Shown here: positions 36,963 through 46,523 of the stretch, piece by piece | Position numbering within the stretch: the stretch's first letter is position 1 | Layout: each line of letters opens with the position of its first letter | NCBI GenBank assembly: GCA_963802765.1 | Contig: CAWDJZ010000017.1 | Span: 62,001-126,000 of the forward strand | Source: Gaiellasilicea sp963802765 | Lineage (GTDB): Bacteria > Actinomycetota > Thermoleophilia > Gaiellales > Gaiellaceae | Length of the DNA: 64,000 nucleotides | Direction of reading: 5' to 3' | The notes under the pieces: model-generated | Database searches by the model: none | Seen by the model: only the letters and a program-made list of their open reading frames with translations | What the model was told of the DNA's origin: nothing | Position numbers and translations under genes: made by a program

Positions 36963-37352
36963 TTAGCTGCGAACCTCGTCCGTCGGCTCGAATTCGCCCT
37001 CTCTTAGCTCTTTTTTAGCTTCCTCCTCGAGCACCGTCTCGTCCCCCTCCGCCACCGCCTCCTCGTCCTCCTCTTCTTCCTCTTCTTCCTCCTCCCCATC
37101 GGGCGGGATCACTGCGGCGACAGCCCGGCGGGCCATGCGCACCTCCAGGCCGTCGGCGATCTCGACCTCGAGGTCGTCGTCCTCGTCGATTGCGCGGACG
37201 TGCCCGTAAAGCCCGCCGACGGTGAGGATCTCGTCCCCGACCTTGACGCTCGCGAGCAGCTGCTTCTGAGCCTGCGCCCGCCGGCGCTGCGGCGCGATGA
37301 GGAACAGCCACAGCAGGGCGAACATGGCGACGATCACGATCAGTTGTCCCAA
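36963..37352 (-). CDS. yajC: Preprotein translocase subunit YajC
   Basis: Single-pass partner of SecDF. The 129 aa product has the membrane helix QLIVIVAMFALLWLFLIAPQ followed by the RRRAQAQ stop-transfer and the conserved VKVGDEILTVGGLYGHVRAI. The C-terminal third is an unusual acidic tail, including an uninterrupted run of nine Glu then DEE. The start is TTG at 37352, fixed by AGGAGG 5 bases upstream; it overlaps the tgt stop by 13 bases. In one operon with secDF. Confidence 0.94.
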   Translation of the reverse strand: MGQLIVIVAMFALLWLFLIAPQRRRAQAQKQLLASVKVGDEILTVGGLYGHVRAIDEDDDLEVEIADGLEVRMARRAVAAVIPPDGEEEEEEEEEDEEAVAEGDETVLEEEAKKELREGEFEPTDEVRS

Positions 37353-38470
37353 GGATCCTCCTGTGGACCGCCGGCGAGCCGGGCGAGCGCCGCGGCCGTG
37401 AAGCCCTCCAGCTCGCCGCGCTCGATCGCCGCGCGCGCGCCCGCGGTCAGTTCGAGTAGGAACTGCAGATTATGCAGGCTGAGCAGCCGCAGTCCGAGCA
37501 GCTCCTCCTGGTTGACGAGGTGCCGGACATAGGCGCGTGAGAAGCGGGCGCAGGCCGGGCACGTACAGCCCTCCTCGAGCGGACGCGGGTCGCGCGCGAA
37601 GCGGGCGTTGCGGAGGTTGAGGCGGCCCGTCGCGGTGAGAGCGGAGCCGGTGCGGGCTGTGCGGGTCGGGAGGACGCAGTCGAACATGTCGATCCCGGCG
37701 CCGATCACGCGCAGGATCCCCTCGGCGTCGCCGATGCCCATGAAGTAGCGGGCCTTGTCGGCCGGCAGGAGCGGCGCCGCCCAGGCGGTCGCCTCGAACA
37801 TCTCCTCGCGGCTCTCCCCCACCGCGAGCCCGCCGAGCGCGTGTCCGTCGAAACCGAGCGCGGCGATCTCCTCGATCGAGCGGCGCCGCAGCTCCGGGTC
37901 GGCGGCTCCCTGGGCGATCCCGAAGACGAGCTGGCCGGTTGCAGGCTCTTCCTGCCGCTGGCGAGCCGCCCAGAGTGTCGTCAGCCGCACGGCCTGCTCG
38001 AGCTCCTGGCGCGGCACGCCGGCCGGCGGGCAGATGTCGAAGGCCATCGCGATGTCCGAGCCGAGGTTGCGCTGGATCCGGGCGGCCACCTCCGGTGAGA
38101 AACGCGCCGCCGCACCGTCGTAGACGGAGCGGAAGGTGACACCATCGTCGTCGACGCCGAGCAGCGTGTCGCGGAGCGAGAAGACCTGGAAGCCGCCGGA
38201 GTCGGTGAGGATCGGGCCGTCCCAGCCCGAGAAGGCGTGCAGGCCGCCCAGCGCCGCGATCACGTCGTCGCCGGGGCGGAAGTGGAGGTGGTAGGTGTTG
38301 CCGAGGATGATGTCGGCGCCGACCGTGCGCAGCTCCGTCGGGTCGAGGGTCTTGACCGTTCCCTTCGTGCCGACCGGCATGAAGGCGGGCGTCCGCACCT
38401 CGCCGTGGGCCGTGCGCAGGATCCCGGCGCGCGCGGCGCCGTCCGTGGCGAGAACCTCGAAGTGGCTCAC
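37340..38470 (-). CDS. tgt: tRNA-guanine transglycosylase
   Basis: Exchanges guanine 34 for preQ1 in tRNAs with GUN anticodons. The 376 aa product has AFMPVGTKGTVKTLDP, the active-site ILTDSGGFQVFSL, GGLAVGESREEM, the second catalytic Asp in FDCVLPTR, and the zinc site CTCPAC with a later His in LLSLHNLQF. The GTG at 38470 is the natural start of the homologous region. It is followed by yajC and secDF, a widespread gene order (tgt-yajC-secD-secF). queA and queG are elsewhere in the window. Confidence 0.97.
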   Translation of the reverse strand: MSHFEVLATDGAARAGILRTAHGEVRTPAFMPVGTKGTVKTLDPTELRTVGADIILGNTYHLHFRPGDDVIAALGGLHAFSGWDGPILTDSGGFQVFSLRDTLLGVDDDGVTFRSVYDGAAARFSPEVAARIQRNLGSDIAMAFDICPPAGVPRQELEQAVRLTTLWAARQRQEEPATGQLVFGIAQGAADPELRRRSIEEIAALGFDGHALGGLAVGESREEMFEATAWAAPLLPADKARYFMGIGDAEGILRVIGAGIDMFDCVLPTRTARTGSALTATGRLNLRNARFARDPRPLEEGCTCPACARFSRAYVRHLVNQEELLGLRLLSLHNLQFLLELTAGARAAIERGELEGFTAAALARLAGGPQEDPWDN

Positions 38471-38493
38471 GGGCGCGAGCGTAGCTCGGGGTG

Positions 38494-38727
38494 CTACCGA
38501 GCCTGGCCTCTTGCGCCGGCCCGCCGTCCTGCGGCGGCCGCATCCGGGGAGCGCCAGACGCCGAGGCTGATGTCGAAGCCTCGGACTCGTGGGCGTTCCG
38601 ACGGCCGATAGCTCGCGTCCAGTGCTCGGCGCACGAGCTCGGCCGCGGAGAGGCCGGTCCGGTGCGCTTCGGAACGCAGAAACTCGTACTGCTCGTCGGT
38701 GAGCATCACATGTGTCCTCCTGCCCAT
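38494..38727 (-). CDS. Ribbon-helix-helix (CopG/Arc-type) DNA-binding protein
   Basis: The 77 aa product has a ribbon-helix-helix at the N-terminus: strand RRTHVML, helix TDEQYEFLRSEAHRTG, turn LSAAE, helix ELVRRALDA. The remaining 35 residues are basic and unstructured-looking. The ATG at 38727 keeps the whole DNA-reading strand; a GTG at 38709 has AGGAGG 6 bases upstream but would cut the strand. An inverted repeat CCCATG-GCA-CATGGG covers the ATG, a likely self-operator. No toxin gene is adjacent (tgt follows 23 bases on), so it is not an obvious antitoxin pair. Confidence 0.78.
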   Translation of the reverse strand: MGRRTHVMLTDEQYEFLRSEAHRTGLSAAELVRRALDASYRPSERPRVRGFDISLGVWRSPDAAAAGRRAGARGQAR

Positions 38728-38785
38728 GGCACATGGGTACCCAAGCCCACGTCACGAGGGTGTGACGCGACCGTGCCGATTCTCG
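38723..38785. promoter_or_regulatory. Cluster of inverted repeats upstream of the RHH gene
   Basis: Within the 216-base divergent gap (38728-38943) lie CCCATG-GCA-CATGGG at 38723-38737 (covering the RHH start codon), the overlapping 10-base palindrome TGGGTACCCA at 38734-38743, CGTCAC/GTGACG at 38750-38767 and CCGA-TTC-TCGG at 38775-38785. RHH proteins bind short palindromes, so the first two are the best operator candidates. The rest of the gap to 38943 contains only the GGAGGGAGG ribosome site of the ankyrin gene. Confidence 0.5.
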
Positions 38786-38943
38786 GACAAACACCGCGGA
38801 GGTAGACTCGAACCGCGCGTTCGAGGGCGCGTCCGGTCCGCGGGCAGGGCAGAGCCCACCTCGTTGCATCACCCGCACCAGACGCGCGATCTCGTCTCCG
38901 GCCCGACAACGCGGACACCGGGCCTCGACGGAGGGAGGTCGTT

Positions 38944-40330
38944 GTGAATCTGGAGCAACTGCGCAAGCAGGCGAAGGAGCTCGTGAAGGCGGGCCGGGCC
39001 GGCGATCCGGCCGCGCTCGAGCGGCTCGGCGGGCGTGAGCCGATCCTGGCGCACGCACAGCTCGTGCTCGCGCGCGAGCACGGGTACGCGAGCTGGCCGG
39101 CGCTCGTCGCCGCTGCGGACGCGAGCGTCGAGACGTTCGTGCGGGCGGCGACCGAGCGCCACCGGACGCGCGCCGAGCGGGTGCTTGCGGCGCGGCCGGA
39201 GCTCGAGCGCGACGCGTGGGTGCGGCTCGTCCTGGGCCGCGGCTGGGAGGGCGATCCGAACGCGCCGGGCGGCCCGCTCGGGTGGGCGCCGCTCGTCTAC
39301 GCCTGCCACTCCGTCTTCGACACCACCGCGGTCGGCAAGGAGCTGCTGGCGCGCGGCGCCGACCCGAACGGCTTCTTCACGAACGAGTACGGGAACATGT
39401 CCGCGCTCTACGGCGCCGCCGGCGTCAAGCACGACCCGGAGCTGACGCGAGCGCTCCTCGAGGCCGGCGCGAATCCCGACGACGGCGAGTCTCTGTACCA
39501 CTCGACCGAGGCCGAGAGCCCGGATTGCCTCCACATCCTGCTCGAGCACGGCGCGCAGACCGCGCACACGAACGCCCTCGCGCACGCCCTCGACGACGAC
39601 CGGCTCGAGCACGTCCGGCTCCTGCTCGAGCACGGCGCCGACCCGAACGAGGGCTTCTCCGTCGCGCACGCAGTCCGACGCGGGCGCGGCGCCGAGACGA
39701 TCGAGCTCCTCGCCTCGTACGGCGCCGATCTCGACCGGCCCGGCGGCGAGACCTGGCGCGGCGACGTCCCTCTCCGGACGCCGTATCAGCACGCCCTGCT
39801 CCGCGGGAAGAGCGAACTGGCGGCACTGCTCGCCCGGCTCGGCGCGTCGACCGAGCTCGATCCGGCCGACGCCGCCGTCGCCGCGATCGCGCGCGGCGAG
39901 CGCCCGCAGGTTCCGCTGCCGGCCTCGCTCGACCCCGACGCGCAGGAGGTGCTCGATCTTGACGGCGCTCCGCGGCGGCCTCGACCGCGTGGTGGAGGCG
40001 GTGGGACCGAACTTCAGCGGTGTCGTCGGCGGTTCACCGGAGGGGACGCTCTTGCACCACGCCTGCTGGCTGGGCCACATCGACGTCGTCGAGCGCCTGC
40101 TCGAGCTCGGCGCCGACCCCGCCGCACCGTCTCCCGCCGACTTCGAGCGCCCGCTCGACTGGGTGATCCACGCCTCTCAGTACCACGGGCTCTCCGACCG
40201 GGATTACGCCGGCATCGCCGAGCGACTCGTCGCGGCCGGAGCGCCGCTCGAGGCCCGCTACCCCGAGGTCGCGGAGGGGCCTCTCGCAGACTGGCTTCAG
40301 AGAATGAGCATCGCGTCGCCGAACGAGTAG
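38944..40330 (+). CDS. Ankyrin-repeat protein (frameshifted near 39955)
   Basis: The first frame gives about 337 residues: an N-terminal helical module (LEQLRKQAKELVKAGRAG, then HAQLVLAREHGYASWPALV) and ankyrin repeats such as LLARGADPNGF, ALLEAGANPDDGE, ILLEHGAQTAHTNALAHAL and LLLEHGADPNEG. The repeats resume one frame on (TLLHHACWLGHIDVVERLLE, then LGADPAAPSPADFERPLDWV). Removing one G in GCTCGATCTT (39951-39960) joins them into about 461 aa. The GTG at 38944 has a strong GGAGGGAGG upstream. Cytoplasmic, with no catalytic domain seen; probably protein binding. Confidence 0.85.
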
Positions 40331-41226
40331 AAGCGGTAACGCTCCTCGATCGCCAGACGGTAGAGGCGCCGGACCTCGTCCACCCCGGCGAAGGCCATCA
40401 CGAGCGCGAGCAGCGTCGACCGCGGCAGGTGGAAGTTCGTCAGCAGCGCGTCGACACGACGGAAGGCGAACCCGGGAGTGACGAAGAGCGTCGTCCGGCC
40501 GGCGAGCTCACCGGTGCGCGCGACCGTCTCGAGCACGCGCACGGTGGTCGTGCCGACCGCCAGGACGCGATCGGCGTCACGGATTCGCTTCCACGACTCC
40601 GGCCGCACGGAGTAGCGCTCGCCGTGGAGCTCGTGCTCCTCGAGCGTCTCGGTCGCGAGCGGGCGGAAGGTGTCGAGGCCGACGTGCAGCGTGACACGCT
40701 CGACGTCGAGACGCTGGAGAAGCTCGGGCGTGAAGTGCAGGCCGGCGGTCGGCGCCGCGGCGGAGCCGGCCTCGTCGGCGTAGACGGTCTGGTAGCGGGA
40801 GGGATCCGCGAGCGGCTCGGTGATGTACGGAGGCAGGGGCGCCTCGCCGGCCGGCTCACCCTCGAGATGGACGCGCCAGCGCCCCTCGCCGAGGTGCTCG
40901 ACGAGCTCGAGCGCGCCATGGCGCATCCCCGGCTTCAGCCGCCGGGTCGGCCGCGCGAGCGCGAGCCACTCGCCGCCGCCCTCGTGCTCGAGCAGGAGCA
41001 CCTCCCCTTTCGGCCGCTCGAGCCGGATCCGCGCCGGGACGACCCGTGTGTCGTTGACGACCGCGAGCTGGCCCGAGAGCTCGTCCGGCAGGTCCCAGAA
41101 CGTCCGGTGCCGGACAGCGCCGGTGGCCCGGTCGTAGACCAGCAGGCGCGAGGCGTCACGTCGCTCGGCGGGATGCTGTGCGACGAGCTCGGGCGGCAGC
41201 TCGTAGTCGAGCTCGGAGGAGTCCAT
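40297..41226 (-). CDS. queA: S-adenosylmethionine:tRNA ribosyltransferase-isomerase
   Basis: Adds the cyclopentenediol precursor from SAM to preQ1-tRNA, making epoxyqueuosine. The 309 aa product has DYELPPELVAQHPAERRDAS, VVNDTRVVPARI, the conserved AAPTAGLHFTPELL (about residue 158), HVGLDTFRPL and LLTNFHLPRSTLLALV, plus the closing YRFYSFGDAMLIL. It is short compared with enteric enzymes (about 350) but like other actinobacterial forms. The ATG at 41226 is divergent from the coiled-coil gene by 26 bases; the 3' end overlaps the ankyrin gene by 34. Confidence 0.96.
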   Translation of the reverse strand: MDSSELDYELPPELVAQHPAERRDASRLLVYDRATGAVRHRTFWDLPDELSGQLAVVNDTRVVPARIRLERPKGEVLLLEHEGGGEWLALARPTRRLKPGMRHGALELVEHLGEGRWRVHLEGEPAGEAPLPPYITEPLADPSRYQTVYADEAGSAAAPTAGLHFTPELLQRLDVERVTLHVGLDTFRPLATETLEEHELHGERYSVRPESWKRIRDADRVLAVGTTTVRVLETVARTGELAGRTTLFVTPGFAFRRVDALLTNFHLPRSTLLALVMAFAGVDEVRRLYRLAIEERYRFYSFGDAMLIL

Positions 41227-41252
41227 CCGACGCTGAGCGTAGCCTCCTGCCC

Positions 41253-41759
41253 GTGGACGAACAGGCGCTCCTGCGGGCCAAGGCCCGTATCGCCGAGGCG
41301 GCCTCGGGGCGCATCGCTCCGGCCGAGCTCGAGGCGGCGGTGGAGCGTTCCCGGGCGCAGATCGAGGCCCTCGCGGTTGCCGCGGCGGACCTCGAGGCGA
41401 CCCTGCCGGCGCGGGTCGGAGCCGCCGTGCAGGACGGCCTGCGGGCGGAGGTGGTGCCCGTAGCACGCCACCTCGCGGAGATCCGCGGGCTGCTCAACCA
41501 GGCGATCCGGCGGCTCGAGCGGCTCGAGGGCGATCTGCTCGCCGAGCGGCATGCGCGCGTCGACGACCTCGCCTTGCTGGTCGACCTCGTCTCCTCGGGC
41601 TGGAAAGGGGTCAGCGACCGGCTCGAGAAGCTCGAGTGCGGCGCCGCCGGTGGCTCGCTCGTCGTCGCCCGGGACGGGTTAGACCCTGCGCGCCGGGAGG
41701 ATGAGCCGAAAGCGGCTGCCCCTCCCCATCTCGGTATCGAGCTCGATCCGGCCGCCTAG
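41253..41759 (+). CDS. Hypothetical coiled-coil protein
   Basis: The 168 aa product is almost all charged alpha-helix: LLRAKARIAEAASGRIAPAE, LEAAVERSRAQIEAL, ILNQ-like QAIRRLERLEGDLLAERHAR. No membrane segment or known domain is seen. The GTG at 41253 is chosen for its position just after the queA start on the other strand. The last 26 or so residues (after LVVARDG) overlap the histidine kinase gene antisense and lack the helical pattern. A one-base shift would stop it at TAG 41680, next to the kinase stop, so the tail may be an artefact. Confidence 0.6.
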   Translation: MDEQALLRAKARIAEAASGRIAPAELEAAVERSRAQIEALAVAAADLEATLPARVGAAVQDGLRAEVVPVARHLAEIRGLLNQAIRRLERLEGDLLAERHARVDDLALLVDLVSSGWKGVSDRLEKLECGAAGGSLVVARDGLDPARREDEPKAAAPPHLGIELDPAA

Positions 41760-43081
41760 GGCGACGGCGAGCTCCCGCGCGATCGGGAGCCCGAGTCCCG
41801 TGCCGTGGCCGTCGTGCGACCAGAACGGCCGGAAGATCCGTTCCCGCTCCTCCCGCGCGATCCCGGGCCCCGTGTCGGCGACGTCCACGGTGACGGAGCC
41901 GTTCGAGGTCTGCAACGCGAGATCGATCTTGCCGCCGTCGGGCGTCCAGCGGAAAGCGTTCGAGAGCAGGTTGGAGATGATCTGGAGCACGCGATCGCCG
42001 TCCGAGACGATCACCGGCGCCCCTCTGCCTCGTGCGTGTACTCGATCTCGCGCCGGCGAGCTTCGTCCGCGAACGTCGCGTAGGCGCGCTCCAGCACCCG
42101 GCCCATGTCGACCTCCTCGGTGAGCACGGTGAAGCGGTGCGCGTTCAGCTTGGCCAGGTCGAGCACGTCGCCGACGAGCCGGCCGAGGCGCTCTGCCTCG
42201 TCCGCCACGATCTCGAGCGACGCGTCGGCGAGCTCCGGATCGGTGACGACGCCCTCGCGCAGGGCGGCGACGTGGCCGCGGATCGCGGTCAGGGGCGTGC
42301 GCAGCTCGTGCGAGACGGACATCAGGAAGTTGCGCTCGCGCTGCTCCGCCTCGGCGAGCCGCGCGGCCATCTCCCGGAAGCGCTCGGTCAGATGCCCGAT
42401 CTCGCCCTTCCCGGGAACCTGCGGCACCTCCACGTCGTAGTGGCCCTCGGCGACCTCGTCCATCGCGCGCGAGAGCGCGAGCACCGGCTCGGTGAGCCTG
42501 CGCGAGAGATAGAGCGCGAGCCCACCGACGACGACCAGGCCCGCGAGGAAGGCCAGCGCGAGCCTCGACACCAGCGTCACCCACGTCGCGCGGAGCTCCG
42601 CCTTCGGCTTCGCCACGATCAGGTACGAGAAGGTGACGCCTCGCTCACCGCCCAGCCGCACGGGGTGAGAGACGGCGAGGAAGGTGCGGTCCTCCCCGGG
42701 CGGCTCGAACTCGAACGTCTCCACCTGGTCCGTGCTGAGGTCGACGCCGACGTCCCGTGCGCGGAGTCGCGTCAGGCCGGAATCCTGACCGGTGCCCGGA
42801 TAGGAAGGTGCGCGGACGACCTCGAAGAGGCGGTCCCCGGTCGCCGCCTCGAGCCTCTTGGCCGCGAAAGCCGGGGCGGCCTTGTCCTCGTCCAGAGCGC
42901 GCACGGCGGACTCGGCGTAGAGCTCCGCGAGCCCGCTGGCCTCCTGGCGCAGCTCCTTGAGCGTCTCGTTGCGGGAGTAGTCCTGGAAGAGGCGCAGCGC
43001 GATCAGGCTCGTGACGAGCCCGGCGAGCGCGATCCCCGCCAGGAAGAGCGCCGGCAGGCGAAAGCGCAGGGAGTTGAGCAC
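41679..43081 (-). CDS. Sensor histidine kinase (frameshifted near 42020)
   Basis: Membrane sensor kinase for the adjacent response regulator. Frame one carries the first membrane helix (LPALFLAGIALAGLVTSLIAL), an extracytoplasmic sensing region of about 140 residues, the second helix (LALAFLAGLVVVGGLALYL), HAMP, and the phospho-acceptor box SVSHELRTPLTAI. The ATPase domain follows in the next frame: NLLSNAFRWTPDGG, DTGPGIARE, GTGLGLPIARELA. Restoring one base in the G run at 42018-42024 joins both (AEGAPVIVSDGD) into about 467 aa. The GTG at 43081 follows the regulator stop by 9 bases. Confidence 0.9.
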
Positions 43082-43090
43082 TGTTCTAGC

Positions 43091-43797
<707 letters not shown>

Positions 43798-43798
<1 letters not shown>

Positions 43799-44337
43799 CA
43801 GCCTGTCGTGGGGCGGTACACGCTCTTCTCGCCGGTGACGGTGCCGAGCTGGAAGCGCCGCTCGAGCTCCGGGAGCGGCTTGCAGCTCGCCCGCTCGCGG
43901 GCGCTGCTGCAGTCGGCTCCGTCGATCGAATAGACGCCCGGGTCGAAGCTGGCCTCGTCGGCGCGGAGGGTCGCCCAGCCCTTGCCGACGGCCGAGAGGT
44001 CGATGTCGCGTCCGTTGACGCTGATCCTGTAACGGCCGCCGATGACGCGGAAGCGCATGCCCGCGCCGGAGTAGCGGACACCGGCCTCGCCCACGAGCCG
44101 GACGGGAAAGTCGTCGCCCCAGACAACCGGGAGGTTGGCGTCCTCGGGAGTCAGGTCCCAGATCGTGACCGTGCCACTCGCAAGACGGCCGATCACGGCG
44201 CCGCGCGCGTCGATCGTGACCTTGCCGCGGCCGCCGTCGATTGAGAGCGTGCCATCGTCGGCGCTCGGCGCGGCTGCCCCGGCGACCGGGAGGCTGAGCG
44301 CGAGCAGCGTGAACAGGACCAGGATGGTGCGCTTCAC
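43798..44337 (-). CDS. Secreted protein of unknown function, cotranscribed with a two-component system
   Basis: The 179 aa product has a signal peptide (VKRTILVLFTLLALSLPVAGAAA, cleavage near residue 23) and a beta-rich body: GTLSIDGGRGKVTIDARGAV, IGRLASGTVTIWDL, RFRVIGGRYRISVNGRDI and a late disulfide candidate pair in GADCSSARERASCKPL. No known catalytic motif is seen. Similar short repeats of a DGGRGKVTI type suggest a beta-helix or sandwich. The TGA overlaps the response regulator ATG as TGATG. As first gene of the operon it could be the signal-binding or output partner of the kinase (inference). Confidence 0.75.
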
Positions 44338-44434
44338 GTCGGCAGTATCGACACGACGAGTGTGCCGTGCATCAGGTCCATGTAAGGGAATTGTATGTGC
44401 GACCTCCGCCCTGGGGCGGCCGTAGATTCTCCTG

Positions 44435-45638
44435 GTGGACGAGATCGCGACCTTCGGCGAGATCATTCTCGTCGTCTCGTCCGGGTTCGTGCTCGCCCTC
44501 TTCGGGCGGACGCTGACCGAGCGCTTTGCGATCCCGAGCGCGGCGCTCTTCCTCCTCGCCGCGGCGACCGTGTCGGACCTCGTCCCGAGCTTCGGCAACG
44601 CGATCTCGTTCGTGACGGTGGAACGGGTCGGCGTCGTCGCCTTGATCGTGATCCTGCTCGAAGGCGGCATGCGGATCGGCTGGCACCGAGGCCCGTGTCT
44701 CGCTCGTCCCGATCCTCTCGCTCGGTGTGCTCGGCACGTTCGCAACCGCGGGGCTTCTTGCCTGCGCCGCTCACTGGCTGCTCGGTTTCTCCTGGATCAC
44801 GAGCGGCCTGCTCGGCGCGGCGCTGGCGCCCACCGATCCCGCCGTCACGTTCTCGGTCCTCGGCGGCCGCGAGATCCGCGGCCGTACCGGCACGATCCTC
44901 CAGGGGGAGTCGGGAGCGAACGACCCGGTCGGGATCGCCCTGATGATCGGGATGATCGAGCTCGCCACCAGCGACCACGGCAGCTTCTGGACAGTCGTCG
45001 AGGAATTCGTCGTCGAGATGACGGGCGGCGCGGTCGTCGGCGTCGTCGGAGCGGTGGCGCTGTTGCCGCTGATGCGCCGCGCCAGGCTGCCCGAAGCATC
45101 GCTCTATCCACTCCAGGTGCTGGGCGTGGCCGGGGTGATCTACGGGGCGGCGACGCTCGTGCACGGCTCGGGCTTCCTGGCCGTCTTCCTCGCCGGCCTC
45201 CTGATCGGAGACGCAGATGCGCCGCACCAGACGGAGATCGAGGGCTTCCTGTCTTCGCTCGCGAGCCTCGCCGAGATCACGGCCTTCGTCGCCTTCGGGC
45301 TGACGGTCGATCTCACGGACGTTCTCTCGAGCGGCGACTGGCTCGACGGCCTCGTGCTCGCGGTCGTGCTCGGCCTGCTCGTCCGACCCCTGGTCGTGGT
45401 CACCCTCCTCATGCCCGTGCGGTTGACCTGGGGCGAGCGCCTCTTCGTCGGCTGGAGCGGCCTGAAGGGAGCGGTGCCGATCCTGCTCGCGGCGCTTGCC
45501 GTGATCGCGGCGGTCGACGACGGCACCCGGATCTACGACATCGTCTTCGTCGTCGTCCTCTTCTCGGTCGTCGTCCAGGGCACGCTGCTGCCGGCGGTCG
45601 CGGCGCGCCTGCGCGTGCCGCTTCTACGGGTCGACTGA
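44435..45638 (+). CDS. Sodium/proton antiporter, CPA1 (NhaP) type (frameshifted near 44692)
   Basis: Integral membrane exchanger with about 12 helices. The first 86 residues (FGEIILVVSSGFVLALFGRT to LIVILLEGGMRIGWH) are in one frame and the rest (VPILSLGVLGTFATAGLLA, APTDPAVTFSVLGG, GESGANDPVGIALMIGM with the ion-binding ND pair, GWSGLKGAVPILLAALAV) in the next. Removing one C from the run at 44691-44694 joins them, about 400 aa. No RCK domain follows. The GTG at 44435 has no visible ribosome site. Distinct from the antiporter at 23261. Confidence 0.88.
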
Positions 45639-45639
45639 C

Positions 45640-46497
45640 CTACTCCCCGTAGGTGTAGAAGCCGCGACCCGACTTCCGCCCGAGCAGGCCGGCGTTGCGC
45701 ATCGCGACGAGCCGCGGCGGCGGCGCCATGCGCGGCTCGCGCGTCTTCTCGTAGAGCGCCTCCGACGCGTGCACGTGCACGTCGATCCCGACGAGGTCGA
45801 CGAGCGTGCAGGGCCCCATCGGCCAGCCGGCGCCGTTGCGCATCCCCGTGTCGAGGTCCTCCGGCGTGACGCGTGCTTCATCCAGCACGCGGATGCAGTC
45901 GTTGAGGAGCGGGATCAGGACCCGGTTGACCACGAAGCCCGGCGTGTCGTAGCACCGGATCGGCGTCTTCCCGATCCGCTCGCCGAAGGCGTAGGCGGTG
46001 TCGAAAGGCTCGTCCGCGGTCAGTTCGGCGCGGACGATCTCGACGAGCGGCATCAGCGGTGCGGGGTTGAAGAAGTGCATGCCGACGACCCGTTCGGGCC
46101 GCGTCGTCGCCGCGGCGATCTCGGTGACGGAGAGGGCCGAGGTGTTCGTCGCGAAGACCGCCTCGGGCCGGCAGATCCGGTCGAGCTCGGCGAAGAGCTC
46201 CCGCTTCGGCTCGAGCTCCTCGACGATCGCCTCGATCACGAGGTCGCAGTCCGCGAACGCGTCGAGCTGCGTCGTCAGCGAGAGCCGGCCGACGGCCTCG
46301 TCGCGGGCCGCCTGCTCGAGCTGCCCCTTCTCGACCTTCCGGGTGAGAAAGTGCGCGATCCGATCGCGCGCCTTCTCCCCCAGCTCGGCGCTGACCTCGC
46401 GCCCGACGGTGTCGACGCCGGCCTCGACGCAGAGCTGCGCGATCCCGGCGCCCATTGCACCGAGCCCGACCACGCCGACCTTGCGCACCTCGCCCAT
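45640..46497 (-). CDS. 3-hydroxybutyryl-CoA dehydrogenase (3-hydroxyacyl-CoA dehydrogenase family)
   Basis: NAD(P)-dependent oxidoreductase interconverting acetoacetyl-CoA and 3-hydroxybutyryl-CoA. The 285 aa product has the Rossmann motif VGVVGLGAMGAGIAQ, IEAIVEELEPKRELF, FATNTSALSVTEIA, the catalytic His in GMHFFNPAPLMPLVEIV, and DTPGFVVNRVLIPLLND, closing with GLLGRKSGRGFYTY. Standard length. It converges on the antiporter with a 1-base gap. The thiolase at 49001 may supply its substrate, but the two are not in one operon. Confidence 0.94.
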   Translation of the reverse strand: MGEVRKVGVVGLGAMGAGIAQLCVEAGVDTVGREVSAELGEKARDRIAHFLTRKVEKGQLEQAARDEAVGRLSLTTQLDAFADCDLVIEAIVEELEPKRELFAELDRICRPEAVFATNTSALSVTEIAAATTRPERVVGMHFFNPAPLMPLVEIVRAELTADEPFDTAYAFGERIGKTPIRCYDTPGFVVNRVLIPLLNDCIRVLDEARVTPEDLDTGMRNGAGWPMGPCTLVDLVGIDVHVHASEALYEKTREPRMAPPPRLVAMRNAGLLGRKSGRGFYTYGE

Positions 46498-46523
46498 CGG
46501 CGGCCGATCCTACAGCCGCGGCC

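Noticed and set aside
38494..38727. Toxin-antitoxin module
   Set aside because: Only the RHH protein is present; the next gene is tgt and nothing toxin-like adjoins it on either side.
38790..38815. A tRNA T-arm (GGTTCGAGTC on the minus strand)
   Set aside because: The bases flanking the loop do not pair as a T-stem, no acceptor stem, anticodon arm or CCA is present.
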